Positions 7,845 through 15,979 of a stretch of 64,000 nt of DNA are shown here, one piece after another; positions within the stretch are counted from its first letter, which is position 1; each line of letters starts with the position of its first letter. The notes below the pieces were generated by a model. It did no database searches. It worked only from the letters and a program-made list of their open reading frames with translations, and had not been told where the DNA came from. Source of the DNA: an uncultured Muribaculaceae bacterium. Its GTDB lineage: Bacteria; Bacteroidota; Bacteroidia; Bacteroidales; Muribaculaceae. The translations under genes and the position numbers were made by a program. The stretch lies in NCBI GenBank assembly GCA_910579845.1, contig CAJTWL010000003.1, forward strand, positions 98,175-162,174. The letters run 5' to 3'.

Positions 7845-9851
7845 ATGCGCATCTTTAAGCGATTATACCTCTTTATACTGAAGAGTTTTCTTCCGGTATT
7901 CGCAATGACATTTTTCATTGTGCTCTTTATCGTATTGATGCAGTTTCTGTGGCGTTTCATCGACGACCTTGTCGGCAAGGGACTTGGCATGGATGTGCTC
8001 GGCGAGTTGTTCTTCTATGCGGCGGTGACAATGGTGCCGATGGCTTTGCCTCTTGCTATCCTGCTTGCAAGTCTGATGACATTCGGAAATCTCGGAGAAA
8101 GGTCTGAGCTTACAGCCATAAAAGCTTCCGGAATCTCGCTTCTTAAGGTGATGAAGCCCCTGATTATTCTTGTAATGCTTATAGCTATCGGTGCATTTTT
8201 CTTCCAGAATGATATTCTTCCCAAGGCTCAGGTCAAGATGTATACACTCCTTTTCTCCATGAGACAGAAAAGCCCGGAGGTGGAGATTCCCGAGGATGTG
8301 TTCTATGATCAGATACCCGGCTACAGTCTTTTTGTAAAATCAAAAAACCGTGAGACGGGTGTTCTGTATAATACCATGATTTACGATGTCAGCAAGGGTG
8401 GTGATAACTCCACAATATTGCTTGCCGACTCTGCGCGTCTTGCGTTTACCAAGGATATGCGTTACCTCTATCTGCATCTTTTCACAGGAGAGGAGTTCGA
8501 GAATCTCCGTGAGCAGAGGAGTCTTGACCGGAATGTGCCGTTCAGACGCGAGACATTTTTCGACAAGGAGATCCTTATCCCGTTCGATGCGAATTTCAAC
8601 CGTCTTGACGAGGGTGGGATGCGCAAACAATATGTCGGCAAGAATATTGCAGAACTACGTTCCACTATAGACTCCCTGAATGTACGCATCGACTCGATCG
8701 GCAGTGATTATGCATTCGATCTGAAGGCATCCGCGTTCAGAGGTCTTGATGCTCCGAATTTTTATGACCGGAATGAAGCTCAGGAAGAAGCCAGACGTAG
8801 GCGAGAGCTCAGCGTGGTCAATTTCCAGGATAATTTTCAGGTTGAAGAGGATGTAAACCGTGAGACGGATGCCGTGTCGGATGCTGACGGTAAAATGGCA
8901 TATGAGAAAGAGAGAATAAAACCGCTGTCGTTCGATTCTCTGTTCAACGCTTTGAAGCCTGCCGAGCAGTCAGAGATATATGCAGATGCAAAGAACATCA
9001 ATAAATCGCGCACGATGGAAATGGAATATAGAGCGCTCTCTATCTCGGAGGAGAAGCGGTCGATCCGACGTCATGGCATAGAGCTGATCAAGAAGTTCAC
9101 TCTGTCTGTGGCGTGTATAATATTTTTCTTTATCGGTGCGCCTTTGGGAGCCATTATCCGTAAGGGTGGTCTCGGAACTCCTCTTGTAATATCCGTATTG
9201 CTCTTCCTTGTATATTATATTATTGACAACACCGGATACAAGATGGCTCGCGACGGTCATATAGCCGTCTGGTTCGGAATATGGCTTTCGACATTTATAT
9301 TGTTGCCCTTGGGTGTATTTGTAACTTATAAGGCAATGAATGACTCGGCTGTGTTCAATAAGGATCTTTATCTTAATCTGGTCCGTAAGCTGTTGGGACT
9401 CGGAGAATCGCGCCATGTTCCTCTCAAAGAGGTTATTATCAATAATATCTCGGCAGAGAAGGGTGCCGGCATGCTTGCACGCAGTTACGCGCATGCCTCA
9501 TATTGGCTCACACATAATCCCTTCCCTATCTCTTACAAGGAATATTGGAGCGGAGGATATGATGCGGAAGCGATATCCCGGATGGGAGAGGAACTGGACA
9601 GTACTGTGAATTATCTCTCTGATAGCCGTAATCTCAAACTTCTTGCTGCCATAGAGGATATTCCTGTAGTCAATAATTTATGGATTTATCATCCGGTGCC
9701 GGAGAGACTGAAATGGCTTCGTATATCGCTCGCAATCTTTTTCCCGGTAGGAGTACTGCTGTATCTTGCAGGACTCTTGTACGGGCGTGTACTGCACCGT
9801 CAGTTTATGAAAGTGCAGTCACAGACACTGACTGCTCTGTGCAGAATCTGA
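7845..9851 (+). CDS. LptF/LptG (YjgP/YjgQ) family permease, extended form
   Basis: Membrane subunit of the LptB2FG exporter that extracts lipopolysaccharide from the inner membrane. The start is the ATG at 7845 (668 residues). There are N-terminal membrane segments with the family motif LGERSELTAIKASGIS (near 85-100), a periplasmic beta-rich domain (about 130-400), then a second membrane block with GAPLGAIIRKGGLG near 435. After that block the protein continues about 160 residues and ends in one more hydrophobic helix (WLRISLAIFFPVGVLLYLAGLLYG), so it is much longer than the roughly 360-residue E. coli proteins. A Bacteroidetes-wide extension is likely. Whether it is F or G cannot be told. 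Confidence 0.85.
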   Translation: MRIFKRLYLFILKSFLPVFAMTFFIVLFIVLMQFLWRFIDDLVGKGLGMDVLGELFFYAAVTMVPMALPLAILLASLMTFGNLGERSELTAIKASGISLLKVMKPLIILVMLIAIGAFFFQNDILPKAQVKMYTLLFSMRQKSPEVEIPEDVFYDQIPGYSLFVKSKNRETGVLYNTMIYDVSKGGDNSTILLADSARLAFTKDMRYLYLHLFTGEEFENLREQRSLDRNVPFRRETFFDKEILIPFDANFNRLDEGGMRKQYVGKNIAELRSTIDSLNVRIDSIGSDYAFDLKASAFRGLDAPNFYDRNEAQEEARRRRELSVVNFQDNFQVEEDVNRETDAVSDADGKMAYEKERIKPLSFDSLFNALKPAEQSEIYADAKNINKSRTMEMEYRALSISEEKRSIRRHGIELIKKFTLSVACIIFFFIGAPLGAIIRKGGLGTPLVISVLLFLVYYIIDNTGYKMARDGHIAVWFGIWLSTFILLPLGVFVTYKAMNDSAVFNKDLYLNLVRKLLGLGESRHVPLKEVIINNISAEKGAGMLARSYAHASYWLTHNPFPISYKEYWSGGYDAEAISRMGEELDSTVNYLSDSRNLKLLAAIEDIPVVNNLWIYHPVPERLKWLRISLAIFFPVGVLLYLAGLLYGRVLHRQFMKVQSQTLTALCRI

Positions 9852-9917
9852 ACAAATTTTTCCGGATGTTGTTATAACATCAGAAAGAAGATAGATTTTG
9901 TTCATTAAGTTTGGATT

Positions 9918-9945
9918 CCAAAAGTGGTTCGAAAGAACTGTTTGG
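9918..9945 (+). other. GAAA-capped hairpin upstream of a terminator
   Basis: An 11-pair stem with three wobble pairs, a two-base A bulge and a GAAA tetraloop (9931-9934), directly before the terminator at 9949. It could be part of the 3' end of the permease transcript or a small structured RNA. It does not match the preQ1 riboswitch pattern one might expect before queF. Confidence 0.3.
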
Positions 9946-9948
9946 TAT

Positions 9949-9980
9949 AAAGCGGCCGCTCGTGAGAATGGTCGCTTTTT
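9949..9980 (+). terminator. Terminator after the LptF/LptG-type gene
   Basis: Stem AAAGCGGCC/GGTCGCTTT (9949-9957 and 9970-9978, one G-T pair) with a 12-base loop and a T run to 9980. It separates the permease from queF. Confidence 0.75.
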
Positions 9981-10004
9981 GTGAAGCAACAAAACCCAAA
10001 CAAG

Positions 10005-10036
10005 TTTGGTTTTGTATTCGACTTTTCGTATTTTTG
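10005..10036 (+). promoter_or_regulatory. Complete Bacteroidetes promoter of queF-queC
   Basis: TTTG at 10005-10008, a 20-base spacer and TATTTTTG at 10029-10036 match the full consensus. The start of transcription is expected about four bases after the last G, which is at or one base before the queF ATG at 10041. That implies a leaderless or almost leaderless mRNA. Confidence 0.75.
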
Positions 10037-10040
10037 TAAT

Positions 10041-10517
10041 ATGAGAACAGAGAAAGAACTTGAGGGAGTTTCACTGTTGGGTAATCAGAATGTGAAATAT
10101 CCTGTTGACTATAATCCCGGACTTCTTGAGACTTTCGAGAACAAACATCCGGAAAACGAATATGTTGTGACCTTTGACTGTCCTGAGTTTACAACCCTAT
10201 GCCCAAAAACCGGTCAGCCTGATTTCGGTCATATCTATATTTCCTATATTCCATCTGAGAGGATGGTTGAGAGTAAAAGCCTGAAATTGTATCTCTTCAG
10301 TTTCAGGAATCATGGAGATTTTCATGAAGACTGCATAAATATCATCATGAAGGATCTTAAGAAGCTCATGAAGCCTAAATATATAGAGGTTAAGGGTATA
10401 TTCATGCCCCGTGGTGGCATAAGCATCTATCCGTTCGCCAACTGGGGAGATGAGAATCACAAGGATCTAGAGAGGACACGCCGATGCGGGATCTTTTCCT
10501 CAAATACACGTGGATAA
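10041..10517 (+). CDS. queF: NADPH-dependent 7-cyano-7-deazaguanine reductase
   Basis: Reduces preQ0 to preQ1 in queuosine synthesis. It is the short single-domain type (158 residues). The active-site cysteine is C54 in EFTTLCPKTGQPD, with D61 following, and the QueF motif ESKSLKLYLFSFRNHGDFHE (about 76-95) binds substrate and NADPH. The ATG at 10041 is chosen because RTEKELEGVSLLGNQ is the normal family beginning; the open frame extends 20 codons further up but those overlap the promoter. Its stop overlaps the queC start by one base (TAATG), so translation is coupled. Confidence 0.96.
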   Translation: MRTEKELEGVSLLGNQNVKYPVDYNPGLLETFENKHPENEYVVTFDCPEFTTLCPKTGQPDFGHIYISYIPSERMVESKSLKLYLFSFRNHGDFHEDCINIIMKDLKKLMKPKYIEVKGIFMPRGGISIYPFANWGDENHKDLERTRRCGIFSSNTRG

Positions 10518-11155
10518 TGCAGAAAGACAGTATATTGGTTTATTCAGGCGGAATGGATTCCACAACGCTCCTTCATCAGGAGAGGGAGAGGATAGCGCTT
10601 GCAGTCTCTTTTGATTATGGCTCCAACCACAACGCCCGTGAGATAGAATGCGCACGCTGGCAGTGTGCCCGGCTTGGGATAGAACATCTTGTCATACCTT
10701 TGAAATTCATGGGTGAGTATTTTGAAAGTTCATTGCTTTCAGGAGCCGACGCAATTCCCGAAGGACATTATGCCGATGAGAATATGAAATCAACAGTAGT
10801 TCCGTTCCGTAACGGTATAATGTTGGCGGTTGCCTGTGGACTCGCGGAGTCACGCGGGTTGAAGCATGTCATGCTTGCCAACCATGGTGGCGACCATGCC
10901 GTTTATCCCGATTGCCGCCCCGGATTTGTCAACGCCATGAGTCAGGCTATGAGCGAGGGTACTTATGAGCATATAGATATAATCGCACCGTTCACAAATA
11001 TCAGCAAGAATGATATCGCCCTCATCGGTTTGAAACTGGGTGTGGACTATGACCATACCTACTCATGTTACAAAGGTGGAGAGGAGCCCTGTGGCAAATG
11101 CGGCACCTGTGTCGAGCGTCAGGAAGCTTTGGAATATGCACGCAGGAATCTGTAA
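10517..11155 (+). CDS. queC: 7-cyano-7-deazaguanine synthase
   Basis: ATP-dependent conversion of 7-carboxy-7-deazaguanine to preQ0. The 212 residues start MQKDSILVYSGGMDSTT, with the PP-loop SGGMDST at 10-16. The zinc site is near the C-terminus (CYKGGEEPCGKCGTC). The start at 10517 shares one base with the queF stop. A frame opening 11 codons earlier lies within queF and is unlikely. The transcript ends at the large palindrome at 11185. Confidence 0.96.
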   Translation: MQKDSILVYSGGMDSTTLLHQERERIALAVSFDYGSNHNAREIECARWQCARLGIEHLVIPLKFMGEYFESSLLSGADAIPEGHYADENMKSTVVPFRNGIMLAVACGLAESRGLKHVMLANHGGDHAVYPDCRPGFVNAMSQAMSEGTYEHIDIIAPFTNISKNDIALIGLKLGVDYDHTYSCYKGGEEPCGKCGTCVERQEALEYARRNL

Positions 11156-11184
11156 ACCTTGGTGAAGTCAGATCCAAACACTCT

Positions 11185-11234
11185 CTTACATAAATAAAAA
11201 GTCTTCCATATGGAAGACTTTTTATTTATGTAAG
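11185..11234. terminator. 50-base perfect palindrome between queC and queE
   Basis: Two 25-base arms (11185-11209 and 11210-11234) are perfect reverse complements with no spacer. The outer part is A/T rich (TAAATAAAAAG... / ...CTTTTTATTTA), so U runs follow the stem on both strands. It lies between the convergent queC (ends 11155) and queE (ends 11245) and should terminate both. Confidence 0.88.
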
Positions 11235-11244
11235 AATTTATCTT

Positions 11245-11844
11245 TCAAGGGATGTCAAGATATCTGTGCAATTGCACCGACAGCGTCCACTTGGGGTTTG
11301 CCAGCACTCTGCGTACAGTGCTCAGCCGGTTCTGACGGAACTGTTCTTCATCCGGCACATAACATGGCTGCAGATACATTATAGTGTCATCCTTTTTGCA
11401 GGGCAGATTGAAATAGGGTTCAAGATCCTGTCCTAAATCCACTACCTTGATCTCATTGGCATGTGCCACCCTGACAGCCGCAGATCCGGCTCCTTCGAAT
11501 CCAGTTTTGGGACTTACTGTAACCCAATCAAGATTTGACGGCAGGGGATATGTGCCATTGGTTTCTATAGCTATCTTTTTACCAGTGGCGCGTTTCAGAA
11601 GATGAATGAAATCTTCGTCTATACTGAGCGCCGGTTCTCCGCCTGTGAGTACCACCCAGTCGGCTGAATAAAGGTTGATGGCGCGTATTATGGCGTCGTC
11701 ATCCATATATATGCCATCCTCATGATTTGTATCGCAGAATGCGCATTTCAGGTTGCATCCGCTGAATCTTACGAATACGGATGGATACCCTTCGTGATGA
11801 CCTTCCCCCTGCAGGGAATAGAAAATCTCGTTAATCTTCCTCAT
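11245..11844 (-). CDS. queE: 7-carboxy-7-deazaguanine synthase (radical SAM)
   Basis: Radical SAM enzyme that contracts 6-carboxytetrahydropterin to CDG. From the ATG at 11844 it has 199 residues and begins MRKINEIFYSLQGEG, the family start. The cluster motif is C30-x3-C34-x2-C37 (CNLKCAFC), and GGEPAL follows at about 80. The gene begins inside the end of queD with a 14-base overlap. A frame opening at 11904 is rejected because it overlaps queD and adds sequence unlike the family. Confidence 0.95.
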   Translation of the reverse strand: MRKINEIFYSLQGEGHHEGYPSVFVRFSGCNLKCAFCDTNHEDGIYMDDDAIIRAINLYSADWVVLTGGEPALSIDEDFIHLLKRATGKKIAIETNGTYPLPSNLDWVTVSPKTGFEGAGSAAVRVAHANEIKVVDLGQDLEPYFNLPCKKDDTIMYLQPCYVPDEEQFRQNRLSTVRRVLANPKWTLSVQLHRYLDIP

Positions 11845-12163
11845 AAGCCGCGATATTTCCCTCGCTCTCCTGCACTTCACAGCGGAAACAGGTGGGTATT
11901 TCATCTACAATCCAACGGGCGATGTTCTCTGCCGTAGGATTGAACGGGAGCACGTCGTTGAGCACCTGATGGTCGAGCATGCCGTTGATACGGTTTTTTA
12001 TATGGGTGAAGTCAGCCACCATGCCGTTTGCGTTCAGTTCGCGCGAACGGCATTCGATCGTGATTATCCAGTTGTGCCCGTGAAGATTCGCGCACTTGCT
12101 TCCGTAATCCAGTTCAAGACGGTGTGCGGCGCTGATCTCCAGACGTTTCTTTACGTAATACAT
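11831..12163 (-). CDS. queD: 6-carboxytetrahydropterin synthase
   Basis: Converts dihydroneopterin triphosphate to 6-carboxytetrahydropterin, the step before queE. It has 110 residues. The zinc histidines are H14, H28 and H30 (in SAAHRLE and LHGHNW) and the catalytic Cys is C24. DHQVLND follows near 78. It overlaps queE by 14 bases and starts 5 bases after the zinc-ribbon gene, so it belongs to the minus-strand run that begins at aspS. Confidence 0.95.
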   Translation of the reverse strand: MYYVKKRLEISAAHRLELDYGSKCANLHGHNWIITIECRSRELNANGMVADFTHIKNRINGMLDHQVLNDVLPFNPTAENIARWIVDEIPTCFRCEVQESEGNIAAYEED

Positions 12164-12168
12164 TCAGA

Positions 12169-12966
12169 TTATTTCTTTCCTTTTTTTGCGGGAGCCGTCT
12201 CGACGTTGTTTTCTTCGTCGGTGAGACTTGAATCGATCATGATTCTGCCGCAATACTCGCATACGATAATCTTCTTGTGCATCTTGATCTCAAGTTGACG
12301 CTGTGGCGGAATCTTGTTGAAGCAACCGCCGCATGCACCTCTTTGAACGCTTACTATACCCAGACCGTTGCGTGCATTCTTGCGGATGCGTTTGAAAGCG
12401 GCAAGCGTATAGTTGTCGATTTGCGTCTCGAGTTCATTGGCTTTCGCACGAATGGATTCTTCCTCCTGACGTGTTTCGGAGATTATCTCATCAAGCTCCT
12501 TGCGTTTCTGCTCGAGAATGTGCTCGTTGTCGGCAAGTTCCTCTTTGAACTTTTCGACGTCAGCGATTTTCAGATCTATCTTGGCTTGCGCATCGCGGAT
12601 ATTCTTCTCAGCGAGTTCTATTTCCAGACCCTCGAATTCCTTCTCTTTCTCCAGGAATGAGAATTCGCGGTTGTTACGCACATTGTTGATCTGTTCTTCG
12701 TATTTGGCAATCTTATCCTTGCGTATCGCTATATCGTCATGTTTCTGTTTGATGAGAGAACGCAGGGCGGCTATTTCCTCTTCGTGCTTTGCGATACGTG
12801 TCTGGAAACGTATTATCTCATCTTCACGATCTTTTACCTCATTCGGGAGTTCACCGCGGAGAGTTTTGATACGATCGATTTCCGAAAGATAAGTCTGTAG
12901 CTGGTACAAGGCTTTCAGACGATCCTCAACGCTGCGCTCTTTCTCTTGTCTTTTTTCAGTAGCCAT
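12169..12966 (-). CDS. Coiled-coil protein with C-terminal C4 zinc ribbon
   Basis: A 265-residue protein of the COG1579 type. Residues about 15-190 are highly charged and predicted coiled coil (long runs of E/K/R/I with heptad spacing). The C-terminal part has CGGCFNKIPPQ and CEYCGRIM, two CxxC pairs forming a zinc ribbon. The family is thought to bind nucleic acid, but its role is not established. It sits 42 bases after the Nif3-like gene; the pair Nif3-zinc ribbon is a common Bacteroidetes arrangement. The last residues are a basic tail (APAKKGKK). Confidence 0.85.
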   Translation of the reverse strand: MATEKRQEKERSVEDRLKALYQLQTYLSEIDRIKTLRGELPNEVKDREDEIIRFQTRIAKHEEEIAALRSLIKQKHDDIAIRKDKIAKYEEQINNVRNNREFSFLEKEKEFEGLEIELAEKNIRDAQAKIDLKIADVEKFKEELADNEHILEQKRKELDEIISETRQEEESIRAKANELETQIDNYTLAAFKRIRKNARNGLGIVSVQRGACGGCFNKIPPQRQLEIKMHKKIIVCEYCGRIMIDSSLTDEENNVETAPAKKGKK

Positions 12967-13008
12967 ATTTTGTAATGTTATATTATTCTTGTAATAAATC
13001 TAAAACAG

Positions 13009-13839
13009 TTAAATAATTGATATCGGATTTTTTTCGGACTCGGCGAAATATAACGGCAATTCCGGATATCTGTCCCGTATTATACGGGAGAATATCTGTC
13101 TGGCACAGAGTTCGCTTTCGAAATGCCCTATGTCGGCGACAAGTATGTCGTGGCTGTAATTTGCAAAATCGTGATACTTCACATCGCCGGTCACAATTGC
13201 ATCCGCACCCTGTCTGACAGCTTCCCCGATAAGGTCTGCACCTGCGCCTCCGCATAATGCAGCTCTCTTTATGACGAGTCTGGATGTCTGGTCGGAATAT
13301 CTTACAGCCTTGACATTGAAAGAGTCCTTCACCTTACGCAGAAACTCCATTTTGGGTGTAGGGTGTATATTGCCTATGACTCCCAGTCCGGTTTTACCGG
13401 TTTCATCTTTTGGGACGAGAACTTGTGTCTCGTGCAGCCCGAGAATATGTGCCATCTCATGACTCACCCCATTCCAAGCGCTGTCAAGGTTTGTATGTGC
13501 CGAATAGAGTGCTATGCCGTGGCGTATCGCTTCGATGACGATGCGCTGTATGTAATTCCGTCCGGTTATCTGCTTCAGCCCGTGAAAAAGAAGGGGATGA
13601 TGACTTACGATCATATTGCATTCCTTCTCTATCGCCTCCTGCAATATCTCCTCTGTAAAATCGAGGCATAGCAATAAAGCGCTTACGGGCATTTCCGGAT
13701 CCCCGGTCTGAAGTCCGGCGTTGTCGTAACTTTCCTGAAGCGACAGAGGTGCGAAATCCTCAATTGTCGAGGCTATCTCCTTTACTCGAATCGCTTTCTT
13801 GCGTCTCAGAGATTCTACTATGTCGAGTGCGTTTACCAA
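13009..13839 (-). CDS. Nif3-like dinuclear metal centre protein
   Basis: Member of the Nif3/GTP cyclohydrolase I type 2-like family, a hexameric protein with a two-metal site of uncertain function. Of 276 residues, SHHPLLFHGLKQI and YSAHTNLDSAWNGV near 75-115 carry metal ligands, and DIGHFESE near 245 carries the last ones. It is the short form without the central insert seen in many Bacteroidales proteins of about 365 residues. The only usable start in frame is a TTG at 13839 that touches the aspS stop (TAATTG); family homology begins about 18 residues later. Confidence 0.88.
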   Translation of the reverse strand: MVNALDIVESLRRKKAIRVKEIASTIEDFAPLSLQESYDNAGLQTGDPEMPVSALLLCLDFTEEILQEAIEKECNMIVSHHPLLFHGLKQITGRNYIQRIVIEAIRHGIALYSAHTNLDSAWNGVSHEMAHILGLHETQVLVPKDETGKTGLGVIGNIHPTPKMEFLRKVKDSFNVKAVRYSDQTSRLVIKRAALCGGAGADLIGEAVRQGADAIVTGDVKYHDFANYSHDILVADIGHFESELCARQIFSRIIRDRYPELPLYFAESEKNPISII

Positions 13840-15594
13840 TTATTCTTCTAAATCCAGTTTTAATTTCAGTTCTTCAAGCTGTGTCTGATCGATGGGAGAG
13901 GGAGATTCGTTCATGACATCGCGTCCTGAATTGTTTTTCGGGAACGCTATTACGTCGCGAATTGTGTCGAGTCCGGCAAGAATTGACACGAATCTGTCAA
14001 ATCCGAGTGCGAGTCCGCCGTGAGGAGGCGCGCCGTACTTGAAGGCATTCATCAGGAAGCCGAACTGTTCCTTGGCGCGTTCGGGTGTGAAACCGAGAAG
14101 TTCAAACATCTCGTCCTGAAGTTCGGCATCGTGGATACGGATTGATCCTCCGCCAAGTTCTGTGCCGTTGACAACAATATCGTATGCTGTGGCACGTACC
14201 TTGCCTGTCTCTGTACGAAGCATCGGTATATCTTCCGGATTAGGCGATGTAAAGGGATGGTGCATGGCATAATAACGCTGAGTCTCGTCATCCCACTCGA
14301 AGAGGGGGAAATCCACAACCCACAGTGGCGCGAAAACATTTTTGTCACGAAGTCCGAGACGGTTGCCGAGTTCGAGACGAAGTTCGCAAAGCTGTTTGCG
14401 TGTCTTCATCGCATCTCCGGTCATTATCAGCAAAAGATCTCCGGGCTGTGCACCGGCTTTCTCTCCCCATGAGCGGAGCTGCTCCTCTGTATAGAATTTG
14501 CCGACAGAGCTCTTGATGGATCCGTCAGCTTCGAATTTCACATTTATAAGACCTTTGGCGCCGACTTGCGGACGTTTTACAAACTCCGTAAGTTCGTCTA
14601 TCTGTTTGCGAGAATAGCCGGCACATCCTTTTGCAACAATTCCCACTGTTATCTCCGCGTCATCGACTACGCTGAAACCGTGTCCTTTGGCGAGGTCGGT
14701 GAGGTCTGTAAACTCCATGCCGAAACGGATATCCGGTTTGTCGGAACCGTAACGCTCCATGGCGTCCTGCCATGTGATCCGGGGGAATGGCTCATTGAAG
14801 TCTATCCCCTTGACATATTTGAATATATGTTTCACAAGACCTTCGAACATCTGTATCACATCCTCCTGCTCTACATAGCTCATCTCACAGTCTATCTGTG
14901 TGAACTCCGGCTGGCGGTCGGCACGAAGATCCTCATCGCGGAAACATTTGGCGATCTGGAAATAGCGGTCATAGCCACTCACCATCAGCAACTGCTTGAA
15001 CAGCTGGGGGCTTTGAGGAAGGGCATAGAACTCGCCGGGATTCATACGCGATGGAACCACGAAGTCGCGTGCGCCCTCCGGAGTTGACTTCACGAGTATA
15101 GGTGTCTCTATCTCGAGAAAGCCTTGCGCATCGAGATAACGGCGTATCTCGAATGCCATCTTGTGACGAAGTTCGAGATTCTTGCGCACGCATGGGCGGC
15201 GAAGGTCAAGATAACGGTATTTCATGCGGAGATCATCACCTCCGTCGGTATTGTCTTCGATTGTGAAGGGAGGTATCTCGGAGCGGTTGAGCACAGTTAG
15301 AGTCTCTGCTATAAGCTCGATATCGCCTGTGGGTATATTCGCGTTTTTTGAGGAACGTTCAGCGACTTTGCCGGTAATCTGAACAACGAACTCGCGACCC
15401 AGACCGTTTGCTGCATCGGTAAGCTCCCGATTGATCTCATTATTGAACACCACCTGTGTGATTCCGTAACGGTCGCGGATGTCAACGAAGGTCATGCCTC
15501 CCATTTTACGGGTGCGCTGCACCCATCCGGCTATAGTGACAGTCTTGCCGGCATCGGAGAGCCTGAGCTCTCCGCAAGTTTTGTTTCTATACAT
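13840..15594 (-). CDS. aspS: Aspartyl-tRNA synthetase
   Basis: Class II synthetase of the bacterial type, 584 residues. An N-terminal OB-fold anticodon domain (about 1-105) is followed by the catalytic domain with motif 2 FRDEDLRADRQPEFTQID, an inserted GAD domain (about 290-410) and motif 3 GLALGFDRF. It leads a minus-strand run: aspS, Nif3-like, zinc ribbon, queD, queE, with gaps of 0, 42, 5 and -14 bases. A full promoter lies upstream at 15649-15679. Confidence 0.98.
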   Translation of the reverse strand: MYRNKTCGELRLSDAGKTVTIAGWVQRTRKMGGMTFVDIRDRYGITQVVFNNEINRELTDAANGLGREFVVQITGKVAERSSKNANIPTGDIELIAETLTVLNRSEIPPFTIEDNTDGGDDLRMKYRYLDLRRPCVRKNLELRHKMAFEIRRYLDAQGFLEIETPILVKSTPEGARDFVVPSRMNPGEFYALPQSPQLFKQLLMVSGYDRYFQIAKCFRDEDLRADRQPEFTQIDCEMSYVEQEDVIQMFEGLVKHIFKYVKGIDFNEPFPRITWQDAMERYGSDKPDIRFGMEFTDLTDLAKGHGFSVVDDAEITVGIVAKGCAGYSRKQIDELTEFVKRPQVGAKGLINVKFEADGSIKSSVGKFYTEEQLRSWGEKAGAQPGDLLLIMTGDAMKTRKQLCELRLELGNRLGLRDKNVFAPLWVVDFPLFEWDDETQRYYAMHHPFTSPNPEDIPMLRTETGKVRATAYDIVVNGTELGGGSIRIHDAELQDEMFELLGFTPERAKEQFGFLMNAFKYGAPPHGGLALGFDRFVSILAGLDTIRDVIAFPKNNSGRDVMNESPSPIDQTQLEELKLKLDLEE

Positions 15595-15648
15595 TTGGCC
15601 AAATGATAAATTCTAACAGGTGTGATAAGACACCTTCAATTCAACTTG

Positions 15649-15679
15649 CAAAATTAACAAAAAAAGATTGCAAAGTCAA
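15649..15679 (-). promoter_or_regulatory. Promoter of the aspS run
   Basis: On the minus strand, TTG (15677-15679), 20 bases, then TAATTTTG (15649-15656). The leader of about 50 bases includes a small hairpin (GGTGT/ACACC, 15619-15634). Confidence 0.6.
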
Positions 15680-15771
15680 TACCATCCGTAAAAAGTGTAT
15701 ATATCCTTCACGGCTCTTTGCCATTATAAAGCGGGCAGTATCTTTGGGTCGTGTCTTTACGTATCGAATTG

Positions 15772-15879
15772 TACCCGATGGTTGGGAGGGGAGTTTGTCC
15801 TCAAACTCCCGATTAGACTTGGTATAACTACGCTGTGTTTTGGCGGTCGGGGACAAACCGCCCTCCCAACCGCCGGGTA
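15772..15879. repeat. Y-shaped palindromic repeat, copy 1
   Basis: A 108-base element in the 385-base gap between aspS and the serpin gene. The outer arms (15772-15790 and 15861-15879) pair over 19 positions with two mismatches. Inside are two hairpins: a 9-bp stem with loop TCCT (15789-15810) and GGCGGT/ACCGCC (15842-15862). Copy 2 at 19014 differs at only four positions. All copies have the same orientation. Confidence 0.9.
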
Positions 15880-15979
15880 ACGGCATTGTCAGTAAAAGAA
15901 TTCTGTAATGAATTACACTGTCTCTATTGTGTTCAATAAATGATATGTGTGTAAAAGAGGATGTTGAATGGACGACTAT

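Noticed and set aside
9865..9881. Small hairpin GATGTT/AACATC as terminator
   Set aside because: Only six pairs and no T run; the stronger hairpin at 9949-9980 does this job.
9852..10040. preQ1 riboswitch before queF
   Set aside because: Two hairpins are present, but the sequence lacks the conserved preQ1 aptamer features I know; one hairpin is a plain terminator of the gene before.
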